Source of the DNA: Pyrenophora tritici-repentis
Taxonomy: Eukaryota; Ascomycota; Dothideomycetes; Pleosporales; Pleosporaceae
Assembly (NCBI RefSeq): GCF_003171515.1
Contig: NC_089395.1
Span: forward strand, 620,001 to 684,000
Direction of reading: 5' to 3'
DNA length: 64,000 nucleotides
The notes beneath the pieces were generated by a model that was not told where the DNA came from, made no database searches, and worked only from the letters and a program-made list of their open reading frames with translations. The position numbers were made by a program, and so were the translations under genes. Shown here piece after piece: positions 1 through 11,281 of the stretch (its first letter is position 1; each line of letters opens with the position of its first letter).

Positions 1-2267
1 TCCAACATGGGGGCGAAGACGCACAAGACTCAAGCAAAACCTCGACTTCCGAGGACAATAATTGGAGCGATTTCTTCAAATATATACCCAAGGCTCGATA
101 CGTCATGTTTATACCTCTATGGCATTACCAAAGAGAATCCTGCTACGCCACTTGTATAGCTTGGGTATCCGACACTGGAAAGACTCTAGACACTGGTGAT
201 CTCAACTCGTTGGTAGCTTTTGGCAACTCACTCATGGCCGAAATATTCCGCCTGGAGGCTTCAGCCAATACTCAGTCCAAGTCAGACTTTGTTTCTTCTA
301 TTAGTCATGAGCTGCGAAGTCCGCTGCACGGTATTCTGGCCAGTATCGAGCTCATACAGGAAAACACACACAAGGATTCCGAACTGCTCCCAGAAATCAC
401 CATGATTGAGTCATGCGCCTCTACCTTACTAGATACTTTCGACCATCTTTTGGAATACTCCAAGGTCAACAGCCGCGCTGGTGCTGCACAAAGAGGCGGA
501 ATGGTATCTAAGCATTCTGCTACCAACGCTCGTCCGAGCTCTGTGCCTGTCGACTTGGTTTCCATGGTCGAGGAAGTTCTTGAGACTGTCTCGCTGGGCC
601 ATGATTACGCTTCACGAATCGTATCCGGACTCGAACAAGAGCGGCAGCGCGGGCTGGACCCGCCGTCTGAAACGGTGTCACTCGAGCCTATTGTCGTTAC
701 TACACACGTCGAAAAGGGCCGGGACTGGGTGTTGCCTATTGAACAAGGTGCTTGGAAGCGCATCTTACTTAACGTCATCAGCAACGCATTGAAGTACACC
801 AAAAAAGGCTACATCGATGTGAGGTTGGCATACCTTGAGGCTGTAGACGGCGGCCTGCCGCACATATCATTGATTGTGACTGACACAGGAGTTGGTATGA
901 GCGAGCAGTTTCTCAAATATCACCTATTCACACCCTTTACACAAGAAGACGTTTTGAGTCCAGGCACTGGCCTAGGCTTAAGTTTAGTCAAGAGTATTGT
1001 GGAATCGCTCCAAGGCAAGATCCTTGTCGAAAGCACTCTGGGCAAGGGAACCCGTATCACAATCGAAATCCCGACCAGCCGAAGGCCCCTGAAAAATAGT
1101 CGTCCAGGAGCCGAAAACGATTCCATCCCCCTGGACATATTGCGGGGGAAGACTGTCGGCCTCCTTAGTCTATCTCGACACAGATCAACAAATGAAGGCT
1201 TTAGTACACGTGTAGTGTCTCCTCCAGAGGTTCTGGAGCATTCAATCCGCAACATTTGCGAGGATCGATTTGGGATGAAGTTTACAAATTCATTGGCGGA
1301 CGCGTCCTCAACAGATGTATTACTCATCGATGCGCATACGCTTGGTACGTTACCAACGCCCGACTTTGAAACATTGTTGACTGGATATACATCCAAGGAT
1401 GCCCCGCAGGTAGTGGTAGTGCTGGATAGTTTCAGTAAGATTGTAGCACACAAGGTTGGCTTCCGGAAAGCTACGCACATGACGATATTAGTCACTGGGA
1501 AGTCGCTACGGGCACTGCTCGTTTCCGCGCTAGATGAGGCAAACGAGAAGAAACTATCGCTATCGTCGCCATCACCGGCACCCTTGGCGCTCGAAAATGG
1601 CACAGAAAAAGAGAACACCTCGCCAACCGCAATCCCAGAAAACAACAATAACAACACCGAAGCGGCGACCCCAATCCTTAAACTCCAACAAGAAACCGTC
1701 CTCGCAATCCGAACCCGTCCTCCCCAACCAACCCAATCACAGCACACCTCGACGATACAAACCCTTCGCCTACCCCCCTCACAGCCACCACCCCCAAACT
1801 GCCGCTTCCACAACCTTCTCCTCGTAGACGACAACCTCATCAACCTCAAAATGCTCTCGGCCTTTGCAAAGCGCCTCAACGTCCGCTACTCCAGCGCCAC
1901 AAACGGTGCCGAAGCAGTCCAGCTGTACCAATCTGCTGCCGGTAGCCGCGACGCTTTTGACTGCGTTTTCATGGACATTAGTATGCCGGTCATGGATGGA
2001 TTTCAGGCTGTGGTTAATATTCGAAAGGTCGAGGATGAGGTGGCTAGACGGGTGGGCGGAGTAAATGGGGATGAGAATACAAATGAGGGTATTGACCATG
2101 GGGAGGAGAGGAGAAGACCTTTCAGAGCGTTTGTTTTTGCGCTGACGGGCTTGGGTAGTGATAAGGCGAGGAGAGAGGCGAGTGTTTGTGGGTTTGATGA
2201 GTTTTTACTTAAGCCGGTGAGGTTTAAGGATGTTATGCCGCTGTTGGGGCCGTTGGAAGATAAATGA
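1..2267 (+). CDS. Hybrid histidine kinase, C-terminal part (5' end outside window)
   Basis: This two-component sensor kinase passes phosphate from a histidine to an aspartate on its own receiver domain. The frame is open to the left edge, so the gene starts upstream; the first internal Met is at 105. Counting from that Met, the H-box SHELRSPLHG (His about residue 68) marks the HisKA domain. The N-box (VISNALKYTKKG) and G-boxes (DTGVGM, GTGLGLS) mark the HATPase. A long disordered Ser/Pro/Asn/Gln linker follows, then a receiver domain with LLVDDN, the acceptor Asp in MDISMPVMDG and the conserved Lys in LLKPV. The residues just before the H-box resemble the end of a GAF-type sensor region. No intron is needed in the visible part. 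All catalytic motifs are intact, so the protein is probably active. Its input signal cannot be read here, and I do not assign a fungal HHK group. Confidence 0.9.
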   Translation, partial: QHGGEDAQDSSKTSTSEDNNWSDFFKYIPKARYVMFIPLWHYQRESCYATCIAWVSDTGKTLDTGDLNSLVAFGNSLMAEIFRLEASANTQSKSDFVSSISHELRSPLHGILASIELIQENTHKDSELLPEITMIESCASTLLDTFDHLLEYSKVNSRAGAAQRGGMVSKHSATNARPSSVPVDLVSMVEEVLETVSLGHDYASRIVSGLEQERQRGLDPPSETVSLEPIVVTTHVEKGRDWVLPIEQGAWKRILLNVISNALKYTKKGYIDVRLAYLEAVDGGLPHISLIVTDTGVGMSEQFLKYHLFTPFTQEDVLSPGTGLGLSLVKSIVESLQGKILVESTLGKGTRITIEIPTSRRPLKNSRPGAENDSIPLDILRGKTVGLLSLSRHRSTNEGFSTRVVSPPEVLEHSIRNICEDRFGMKFTNSLADASSTDVLLIDAHTLGTLPTPDFETLLTGYTSKDAPQVVVVLDSFSKIVAHKVGFRKATHMTILVTGKSLRALLVSALDEANEKKLSLSSPSPAPLALENGTEKENTSPTAIPENNNNNTEAATPILKLQQETVLAIRTRPPQPTQSQHTSTIQTLRLPPSQPPPPNCRFHNLLLVDDNLINLKMLSAFAKRLNVRYSSATNGAEAVQLYQSAAGSRDAFDCVFMDISMPVMDGFQAVVNIRKVEDEVARRVGGVNGDENTNEGIDHGEERRRPFRAFVFALTGLGSDKARREASVCGFDEFLLKPVRFKDVMPLLGPLEDK

Positions 2268-2732
2268 TGGCGTTGTTTTGCATCTTGGGGTACGGGAGGC
2301 TTGTGTTTTTGGTGTTTTGGCTGGGTTATTTTTGTAAGATATGGGGCTTGAATTGCAAGCTTATAGGATAGACTTGACTGCGCTTTTTGTGTGGCTTAGT
2401 TGGATTTTATTTCCGCAACTGGTTGTGCGGATGGTGCGGATGGTGCGGATAGATGGCATAACGGCAGGTGTTTTGTGCTTGTATGCCCTCGGGCCCTGAC
2501 ATGTTTGACCCCCTTCTTATTTCTCTCACTCTGGCAATCCTGTTTGTCATAAAGCACATTGCTTGAATATGAAATTGTAGTATGTCATTGCCTAAGTCAT
2601 CAACCAGTTGAACAATGTATAGAATCGTTACTCTCATGTGTATGTACTCCTGTTCGTTTCCTTCATAGCCCCAGACTCGTGGGATGTCTTCGTGTTTATC
2701 GTAATTTCGTAATCCAACGTCCCATTTAGCTT
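2268..2732. other. Intergenic, convergent 3' ends
   Basis: This is the 3' flank shared by the histidine kinase (+) and the GH5 glucanase (-). It holds a micro-tandem of a GGATGGTGC-like unit near 2429-2450. The 110-codon minus-strand ORF here has no recognisable features and is probably 3' UTR. Confidence 0.5.
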
Positions 2733-4282
2733 CTAGCATGAGCCGCCGAACTTGTAGTTGACTTTTCCGTTTGAAATCGAAGGGAAGACGCCAGCGTCAA
2801 TGAGGCGGAATGCATCCCACTCGGCCGCACCCTCCGTCTTGAAGTTCCACCAGAACCAGCCCTGGGCCTTGTTCTCGAAAGCAGCGATTTGAGCTTCAAT
2901 GTAGCGCCTGCTGTCGTCCTTGTAGGAAGCGGGCCACTTGGAAAGATCGTTGCGCCAGCTGCAGTCGCCAATCTTGCTGCTTCCGGGGAAGGTACCATCG
3001 AAGCGAGCGCCGATTCCGTAGCCGTTGAGGTACTTTGCGCAGTCGGTCATGGCGGATGTCCATTCTCCAACTAGAAAGGTAAAGTTAGTCTAAATCCAAA
3101 CTAAACTGCGCCACAATAGAGACTTACTAATAGTCCATTTATCCGCACCGCTCCATGTGCCAGAGTTACTGCAGACGTAGCTGGTATGTTGCGCAGGTGA
3201 CATCTTGAGAAGCGTCTGGTCAAACACCTGGTACTCGTGGTGATCCATAACAACGTTGTAGGCGTTGTTATCTGATGGCGTGAGAAAGCCGTTCCAGGTG
3301 TTGGGGTTGTTGAATCCATCGTGGAGGATTACAGGTGTGTCGGAAACTGCTCGTGTTTGACCGTATCCGTCGCGGTAGAATTGCTTGAGTATATCGAGGT
3401 TGAGACCATTGTATAGGGCGGGCTCATTGAGTAGCTGGATACCCACAATGACGTCTTGGTAGGATTCCTGGGCGTACTTTTTCTGGATGGTGTTGAGAAC
3501 CTGGAGGGTCTGCTTGATGGTGTCTCCCTTTTGCCATTGTGGCGTGGGCATCTTTTGGCCAGAGTTGTCGAATCCGTTCTGGGATCCCGGAGCGCCGTGC
3601 AGGTCGATGATGATCTTTAGTCCCAAGCTTCGAGACCAGTCGACAGCAGCATCGATGTAGACACCGGCTCCAGATACATAAGGCGCGCCGAAAGTGTCGT
3701 ACGCCCATGATCCAATTGGGATACGGACAATGTTGAAGCCTGCTTGCTTGATCTTGTTGAAGTCATTCCATGTGACCCATGAGTCCCAGTGAGAGCGGAG
3801 TATGGAGCCCGCTGCCGCGCTGCCGAGTTTCTGCCCCAATGTGTACTCTGTATCGTATCAGTGCCAAGCCTTGAAGTGATTGAAAGAGATAGCTATGACC
3901 TACCATCAACAATGTCCTTCTGCCCACGGTTCGCATTCGCATTGTCAAAGATAGACGGTGTGATCCATCTGTACAGTGATGATCAATGATTTGCTCGCTT
4001 CGACATTTGGTTGAAATGCTTACGGCTCAAGTACTAGCCATCCGCCAATGTTCACACCACGGACTTTATCTGTGCCCCAATTAAAGGCAACACCACGCTT
4101 CTCACTTGGGTACGAGTCAGCAACATGTTCGCAAAATTTGGAAGGAATGCTCCAGGTGGTCGCGACCACTATATCTGGAATGTGAAGTGTGCATTCCACC
4201 ACCTCGTGTAAAACACTTACGTTGGGGCAGCAAGTGCAGCGACGGATAGCGATAACGCAATGATTGTGCGTGAGAAAATCAT
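2733..4282 (-). CDS. Exo-1,3-beta-glucanase (GH5), secreted
   Basis: The enzyme hydrolyses beta-1,3-glucan from non-reducing ends in the cell wall or medium. The gene model has five exons: 4221-4282, 4024-4104, 3904-3968, 3128-3847 and 2733-3070. All junctions are GT-AG and phase-consistent, giving 421 aa. The N-terminus is a signal peptide (about residues 1-19, ending AALAAP) followed by EKR, a Kex2-like site typical of the family. The core has RGVNIGGWLVLEPWITPS, then the acid/base glutamate in QLLNEP (about E211) and the nucleophile in IIGEWT (about E312). Length and motif order match fungal Exg1-type glucan 1,3-beta-glucosidases. The start at 4282 is preferred because it opens directly into the signal peptide. 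The product is probably used in wall remodelling. Confidence 0.93.
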
Positions 4283-5889
4283 GATGTCGCACTTGAAGTA
4301 GTATGAGATACTGTGGGTATGAGTGTAGACTGTAAGATGTGGTGACACTGGGCCCTATAAAAGGTTGTGCGATATCCGGGGAATGGGTAGCAGGGTCAAC
4401 GCATCAAGGTAAGCTGCCGGAACTAGAAAATAGTCCACGCGGGGCCCCTCTAAGGTTGGGCGCGTGAGTTACTTGCAGGTTCCGGTCCCTAACTGAGTTG
4501 CGACTGCAGTTGGTAAGGGCCATGGCAAGTGGGTAAGTTCTTGCCCAAACCCAACCTCGGGAGTCTAGCAACGAAGCGATGTTGATCTTCCGCACTGATT
4601 TACAATGTATAATCTATGTTTCGAACTATGAAGAGGTTACAAGTGTGCACAAGCATTGACTGAAAGCAACATGATACATCGATCGACCGGAAACACCAAA
4701 CAATGCCGAGCACCCCGGACGCGGTCAGAGCGCATGTGACGCATCATGCCCCGGATATGCCCTTAGGCCTGCCGTATACCCATAGTGCTTGGAGCGGTAA
4801 AAGAGTTTCTTGCGCCACTGGTGCTCTCCGAGCATCATGCAAAGGTGCGCTGGCTCTCGGCGTCATGTGATACCTGCGGAGAGAGCAAGTACTGTACATA
4901 CATGTACCGCCTAGTCGCGGAGATAGAAAACCACCGAGATTGCTTACCGGCTTGAAACACGTTAACAGGTGTCACACAGGACAAGCGGTCAAGCAGGTGA
5001 CTGCATGGAGTTTTTGCAAGTGACCATGGTAAACTTAGTACAGCGTATTAATGCACGGCAAATGACCCGTGCCTGACGATTATAGCGAGTAAGATGCAGG
5101 GTACGCAGATCGCCTGATCATAGTTTTGCGAGCTTGTTTAGCTACAGCCTACCAGGCCATTTAGTATGAAATCCCTAGCCGGTCGAGTTCGGCGTCGCGG
5201 TATAGTCGTTGGGCACGACCCCTCCAAGACGCGCTAGCGATAGCGTAATGTGGAGTAAGCGTGGGGATCGTCATCTGGTGGAAGAGTTCTCGATTGCTCT
5301 TCTCGTGGCGCCTGACATAGTGTGACGTCCGGTGTAGGGCTTAATGAGCCTTGGTTGGTGGAAGAGACGTGCATCGTGGCTTACATGCGATGTCACCTAC
5401 GGAAGGCACGTGTACAACGGAGTTCCCACACGATTCAGGAGTTGGACGACAGATTTGCGGGATATAGCTGCGCCCAGAACGGGTGGGGAGTGGCGGTGAT
5501 AGTTCAAGAACAGACCCGAGGCGAATCATGGAGGAGAAGAGGGTTTGACGAATCTGACCATGTCTCATTCTCACCAACCCAAAGCATGACAGCTTGCGGT
5601 TGTACATGTCATTATGAGTTTAGATCACTGGCATGGAAGGAAGATGCTGGCGACACACGTTGTGGGTTGGGATGAAAGGACGGGAGGATGCGACCACGAC
5701 GATGGTTAGGCTTGGAGGTGCGATTAAAGCGTGGCGCCTCGGTAGCGGCCGCGAACGGGACCACCGTGCAGCTGACATGTATACAACGTACCACAACATA
5801 TGGTACAACCCAGTAAGCATCGATATACGGAGCTGCTGACTCTGGGTAAAAGCAATCCTGGCCACTTCAATCCTAATGTCATGCTTTGA
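4283..5889. other. Intergenic, no gene seen
   Basis: This 1.6-kb region includes the promoter side of the glucanase gene and the 3' flank of the MFS gene. The overlapping ORFs near 5322-5865 lie in several frames on both strands, have no domain-like composition and are judged spurious. Confidence 0.5.
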
Positions 5890-7600
5890 CTAAGGTCTCA
5901 TCACCCAGCCACCTAACCAGAGAAAACCAGGCAATGCGGTGACGGCAGACAACGCGCCCAGCACTGCCGCCATGGTCGACCATCCACTGTCTTCAACGAT
6001 GAAACCAGCCAGTAAAGGACCAGCCATGCATCCTCCAGCGAAAGCCACATTGAACAGCGCGTAAGCTTGAGCAAAAGCTCCGCCTTTGCCAAATCCTGGG
6101 CGCCCACTCTCGAGCATCTTTCTCTCCTTGGCCTCGGTGACCGCCGAAATCTCTGCCATGACCGGCGCGAAAGTCATACCTATGAACAGACCCGTCAACG
6201 CCAGTAGCGCGCACAAAAGTACCTTGTCCTTGATGGTGTTTTCATTGACGAAGCGCAAACAGACGAGAGGGGGGCATGCACACAGGAAGCCGACCACGAC
6301 TAGATAGCGTCCGCCGTATTTGTCGCATATCCAACCCCATAGTGGCGCTAGGAAGCTTGGTATAACGATAGGGAGAAAGAGAAGTGCTGCGCCCGTCGAG
6401 TTCCAGTTAAATGTGTCTGCCGCGTGAATGGTGAGAACTGAGTCGAACGCTGTGACGAGAAGAGCTTGGATAAGAGCGCAGAAGAGTGAAGCGAGTAGAC
6501 GTCGAGAATATAGAAGTGAGATAACCGGGGGAAGGCGATCGCGTAGACGGCGTTGCGGGCGGATGTCTTGTTGCGCTTCCGCTGCACCCGGTTCTGATTC
6601 TGGGCCTTTGGTAGGCTCCAAGCTGGGGCTTTGGGTCGAGGCACCAACCTCTGGTCTCGCGGTTTCGTCCGAACGAATTTCAGCTTGTACTTCCAGACGC
6701 CCTACAACAGTAGGATCCCATCTAGCAGCTACTTTCTTTTCCACGAGCAGCAAGCGCAAAATCACGTCCAATCCGACTAAGCCATAACACATGGCGAAAA
6801 CAGCATTGTACCCAGCCTTGTCGTATACCAAGCCACCAAGCAGCGGAGATATTAGCAATCCAAGCGACATTCCTATACTCAGCCACCCCGTGGCTGTCGC
6901 CAGTCGGTCTTGCGGTACAGTATCCGCCAGCAAAGCGAGGCCAACGACCCATCTGCGCCATGTTAGTCAATGGATTTGTTTTCCAGGCTCCGGTAGTCTT
7001 ACACCACAGCAGCAGAGGCTCCCTGCAGCACTCTGCCGACGATGAGAACAGCGATGGAATTTCCCACATCAAGCAAAATAGTCGCACCTAGTAGGACGAG
7101 CAAGCCCAGAAGAAGCGGAGAGCGACGTGACGAACCACGATCCGCAAGCCAGCCACATACGGGTGAAAATGCCAACAGGGAAGCACCGTAGACAGCAACC
7201 AGGACCGATACCCAGTACTGCACTCGGTCCTGTTCAATGTGGCTTCGTGACCGTATCGCGAAAGGAATGACAGGCACAATCACACCGTACAGAAACATGT
7301 CCTACTTGAGTTAGCTCCACAATCTTGCGCGAACTGTACGAAGCAATGACCTACTGTGAAGACAGCCAACGACACCGTCCCAATGATGAAGCCATCTGAA
7401 CTTCTGAATTTCAGCATAAACGGAGGTTTCTCGCCATGCTGCGTCAACACAGCTAGCCATGTAGGCCGCGTCCTCTTTTTCGACGTCACTTCCTCGTCAC
7501 GTTCTGCAGCATCACTTTGTACACCGCTCGTCTCAGTACCGTTGATTTCTTGACTTTTGCCACGCTCCTGAGTCTGCTTAGTGTCGAAGTTGTCGTTCAT
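5890..7600 (-). CDS. MFS transporter (DHA1/VMAT-like)
   Basis: This is a proton-coupled membrane transporter of the major facilitator superfamily. Three exons (7355-7600, 7003-7301, 5890-6952) join in phase to give 535 aa. A hydrophilic acidic/basic N-terminus of about 60 residues precedes the membrane part. TM1 reads DMFLYGVIVPV, and the loop after TM2 carries the MFS signature GWLADRGSSRRSP. Five further helices follow, then a long cytoplasmic loop of about 90 residues rich in Pro/Glu, then six more helices (PLWGWICDKYGGR in the second half). Twelve helices and the DMFLYG start fit the drug:H+ antiporter / vesicular amine transporter-like branch. The substrate cannot be deduced. No biosynthetic cluster surrounds it, so a general efflux or polyamine/drug role is only a guess. 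Confidence 0.88.
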
Positions 7601-9057
7601 ATTCCTCCACTGTGGCTATTGTGCAGCAACACCCGAACTTCCAACTCTTTCTCTTCTTCTGACAAAGCCTGTATCCTGACGTGATTATGTAAGAGGGGGT
7701 GTGATGTCTTGAATGCCATCACCATTGTCTGCTAGAGATCTTCCTGACGCGATCTTCTTGGCTGTGGCGCCACGCAGTCCGCGGTTTCCGCGGCGCCGCG
7801 GTTCTCGCCAATTTCCGTAGAAGACCCACCAGGAGGAGATGACATCATCTCGAGACTGAAAACCTTTCATCAGAATGCGACATGTCTTCTATCTGGCTGA
7901 TTTACCATAAGAATAATGCGTGTTTTGATGACTCTGTGATATACGAAGATTTTCTCTTTCATTTCACGGCCAGATCAAAAGGGGAATAGCTTTCAATTGT
8001 TTCTTTCCAGCACTACGATTTACTAGAGAACTCCGCCTACGTCTACCAGGAGATGCAAAATGATAAGTCACTCAGGCAGGACAATTCAGTAAACGCGTGG
8101 CGAGCTAAGTGTCATGTTTCCTGTATGTCATTCGGTTCGGCTGTCATGAGGCTGCCCACTTCCCCCCATCAATATTCCTTTCATTTTCTTATTCCCACTA
8201 AATCGTACACGCCCAACATACCTTCAGAGCTGCCGATGTTTATATAGCTCGTATATATCACAGAGCGACGCATGTTTAATATAGTGTAAGGAGCTGCTGT
8301 CCGGCTTTTGTCTACGGGATAATCGAGGCATTCATTTCCTTTCTTGTCAAATCAATCTTTTCTGCTCAGCGCATACAAAGTTGCATCGCCTCTCGGACGT
8401 GGATTAAGTCATCGTTTGTCAGAACTAATATCCATTTCGATGAGCGTTACGTTGTCACCTAGACCATCTCATTGACGCGTACATATGCTTTGTACTGACT
8501 CGCACAGTCATGTGCTCGTTCATCTTCGCGTGTGTGCACAGGAATCGCCACACTTATGTCCAATACAAACGAACTGAAAGAATTTCAGGTTTCAATGCGC
8601 CCTAGCTTCTTTGACTATTTGAGAAGCAGGTGGAGATACGCAAGAGATGATCCGGTTTGGCTGATATGTCGCAGTACTTCGGAAGCAAACAATTTCATCT
8701 ATAGGGCGAATGTGACACATGCTCGATTTCCATTTTTACTGAGCCTTTTCACCCCCTAGTCACACCACTTAACTATATATCATCCGCCCGAATCGCACGT
8801 TTGCGCCCTGGACCAACAGAACTTTGCGCCCACCCAGGTGTCATAAGATACTTGACATACTAGTGTGCAAAGGCTACTGTAGTCGTTAGACACGCTTGGT
8901 AGGCGCTTACCCACATTGTTAAGTATTTATTGACACCCAGGTACGCCATAAAAACATTTTCTATTATACCATTGCCTTAGGCCACTCTCACTCTCTCTAC
9001 TCAGTGGCCCCAAGCAATCGCAAAGTGCGACAATCACTTCCGACTTTTACCTTTCAC
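7601..9057. other. Intergenic upstream of MFS gene
   Basis: The region contains the presumed promoter of the MFS gene. Short ORFs (7685-7870, 8053-8247, 8532-8759) lack recognisable features. It ends at the first MITE copy. Confidence 0.45.
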
Positions 9058-9219
9058 CACAGTCCGCAACAATCAATTAAGTGGGTCCTAGAAGGTTCAG
9101 ATTGGATTGATTGATTACCGCTTTAAGCCTAGTAGTTACCTATAGGAGTTTAAGCCCTACCTAGATAGGTAAGTGGGTCTAGGAGAGTGACCGGATTGAA
9201 TTGATTGTTGCGGAGTCTA
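9058..9219 (+). mobile_element. 162-bp hAT-type MITE, copy 1
   Basis: A short non-autonomous DNA transposon. Its terminal inverted repeats share a perfect 16-bp core, TCCGCAACAATCAATT; over 21 bp the two ends match at 18 positions, starting CACAG on one side and TAGAC on the other. It is flanked by the 8-bp duplication CCTTTCAC at 9050-9057 and 9220-9227. Internally the two halves are imperfect direct repeats, each beginning AAGTGGGTC. It has no coding capacity. An 8-bp target duplication with CA/TA-started ends fits the hAT superfamily. By eye the sequence is identical to the copies at 43007 (inverted) and 62551. It lies 195 bp upstream of the ATG at 9415, so it may sit in that gene's promoter. 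Confidence 0.93.
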
Positions 9220-9414
9220 CCTTTCACTCGCGGACTTTTACGTCATGACGCTTTGGCCTTGGCACTCACCTAGCAATCAAACCCGGGGCGACTAATCGCA
9301 AACGCTCTTACTTCCCATGTACTGAATCTTTCTACTTACGACTGTCGCGACCTTCGCCTCCCCACATTCGCAGAGACAGCAAATCGAAGCAAGCGAGCCT
9401 CACTTGAGCGCAAC

Positions 9415-10698
9415 ATGGCCAGAGTCTACAAGCCCGCACCCTACACTGCCCTCATGTGCGCATGCGTACATGGCTTACCTTCGTCTATTGCCCGCAAGCT
9501 TGACCAATGGATGAAGGTATGTCCTAACTGTGCGATAACGCGGCTAGTACACCAGCTCGAATTATTACAACGCATGATCGCCAGGCGCGGTGGCATATTC
9601 AAGCAAAAGGAAACACATCCAGGGATCCACTCACTCGCGAGGAAGGAATGGGTCACGACTAAACTGGAGATGCAAAACACCATTGATCGACTTGAAGACT
9701 TGCTCAAGGATGAGGAAATGGGAGAAGATGATATAGCAATGTTGAAAGAAGTGCTGCAAGTATGGGAGAAGAAATCGGACGAGCTGAAAGAGGTACCAGG
9801 CGTGCCATATGCAGACAAGGCAGAAGAGGAAGAACCGACCGAGGAAGAGAAGGAGTTCGCTCGGCTGTTGATGGTGTGGCTGAAGATGGTGTTGGAGAAG
9901 GAGATGTCGCAAGAAGAGCTGGAGGAAGCCGCCACATCAACACCATCGAAACTGCATCGGCAAGATGTACCTATCCGTCACCAAAAATCTCTTCTGTCAA
10001 CTACTCTGCCTGTAACTCCACCACAACAAGGCTCTTACGCCAAATCCCAGCAGCCATTGCCAGTAACCACATCCACATCGAATCCGACATTAGCGATGCT
10101 ATCCGAACCACACCAAGCCAAGTGTACGCCACCGATTACTCCAAAGACTCCTACTACGCCGCCGTCTGTAAAGACCCAGCAAGAGGTTGCGACGCCTAAA
10201 TCCAGTCTCAAGCGCCCGCGCGTCGATACTCCTGACACTCCACCCAGCTCAATGAACCATACATGTAAACGCGTCCGCATCGCAGATCGCGTGACTATAT
10301 CGCCCGAACACCTCAATGTTGTCAACCTGTCACCCTTCGAACCTCTCGCTCGCACCAAGATCAGCGTACCTCATGCCACACACACAGTTGCCGAACATCG
10401 TCGCCGAAGAGGAGAGTTTCATCGTGGGAGATACTATGTTCCCGGTGTATGGGCAGCCAAAGACTTGGATAGCCCAAAGGCTGATACCAGCTTCTTCCGT
10501 GTTAACCCCAGGATGATGGAAGCAATTGTTCGAGAAGACCTCCAACAAGCAGAGAGAGAGATGGGGTTTGTGAAGAAGCTGAAACTTGTTCCTGGCTGTT
10601 GGGTGGTGCTTTGGTGGGCGAAGTATGTGGTTCCGAAACTGGACTTGGAGAAATTGGTGGAAGAGATGAGGCAGATGAAGAAGAAAGAAGAGGCCTAA
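9415..10698 (+). CDS. Hypothetical acidic coiled-coil protein
   Basis: I do not recognise this 427-aa protein. Residues 1-60 are basic with a CPNC pair. Residues 60-180 are strongly charged with heptad-like Leu/Glu/Lys spacing, suggesting a coiled coil. Residues 180-310 are disordered and Ser/Thr/Pro-rich, with a basic KRPR cluster that could act as a nuclear signal. The C-terminal 110 residues are more ordered and end in a helical stretch with WVVLWWAKYVV. No signal peptide or membrane anchor is evident. It is a single uninterrupted ORF. The hAT-type MITE upstream and the decayed paralogue pair downstream suggest a fast-evolving locus. Confidence 0.65.
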   Translation: MARVYKPAPYTALMCACVHGLPSSIARKLDQWMKVCPNCAITRLVHQLELLQRMIARRGGIFKQKETHPGIHSLARKEWVTTKLEMQNTIDRLEDLLKDEEMGEDDIAMLKEVLQVWEKKSDELKEVPGVPYADKAEEEEPTEEEKEFARLLMVWLKMVLEKEMSQEELEEAATSTPSKLHRQDVPIRHQKSLLSTTLPVTPPQQGSYAKSQQPLPVTTSTSNPTLAMLSEPHQAKCTPPITPKTPTTPPSVKTQQEVATPKSSLKRPRVDTPDTPPSSMNHTCKRVRIADRVTISPEHLNVVNLSPFEPLARTKISVPHATHTVAEHRRRRGEFHRGRYYVPGVWAAKDLDSPKADTSFFRVNPRMMEAIVREDLQQAEREMGFVKKLKLVPGCWVVLWWAKYVVPKLDLEKLVEEMRQMKKKEEA

Positions 10699-11281
10699 AG
10701 GAGCATTGAAGAGGCTGACTGTACTCTGCGAGGATTTTTGAAGGAGTTCAGAGGGGATTGAGGACCAGGAAACGATAGCGCGGATCGACGAATCTACTTG
10801 CTGTATGTCAATGTCTGGGTTGATCTACGATGGTTTTCAGAGTTTTGCGTATATTGGGACTAATTAGGGCTATATGGCGATACCTGGGTTTGTCCACGAT
10901 GATTGAGAGGAGCTCTACATATAACATGGCGAAGCGTTTGCTCGTCTGGGATCAGCGGGGTGGTACAGATGCGACATGCGATCTGCGATTGTGCAGGTAC
11001 ACAGCACTATCATCCGCAAGAACATGGCCAACCAGCGAATAGGATATAATGGCAATAATGAAATCATGTTGATGAGTCGTGTAGTCTGCAGAAGCGAGAT
11101 GATGTTGTTCGACGAAGATACAGGGTTGTATATTTCGAGTGTAGCGTGACGTCACACGACTACGTCACGGCTTCGGACGTAAACACATGCGAATCGTTCG
11201 CCCTCCATGAATTGTGTACTCGTTTAATTTGCTTCCCAAACAGATAATCACAGCCATAAGTACCTATCCGCCAGAATCAAC
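10699..11281. other. Intergenic, nothing recognised
   Basis: This is the 3' flank of the 9415 gene and the upstream region of the pseudogene. No supported gene was seen. Confidence 0.4.

Noticed and set aside
2407..2739. 110-codon minus-strand ORF downstream of the glucanase gene
   Set aside because: It overlaps the 3' end of the GH5 gene by only a few bases and has no domain or signal; probably UTR.
5322..5865. Several overlapping ORFs on both strands
   Set aside because: All are short, mutually overlapping and without recognisable motifs.
9050..9227. Tc1/mariner-type MITE with TA duplication
   Set aside because: Comparing all three flanks shows clean 8-bp duplications, which fit hAT and not the TA target of Tc1/mariner elements.
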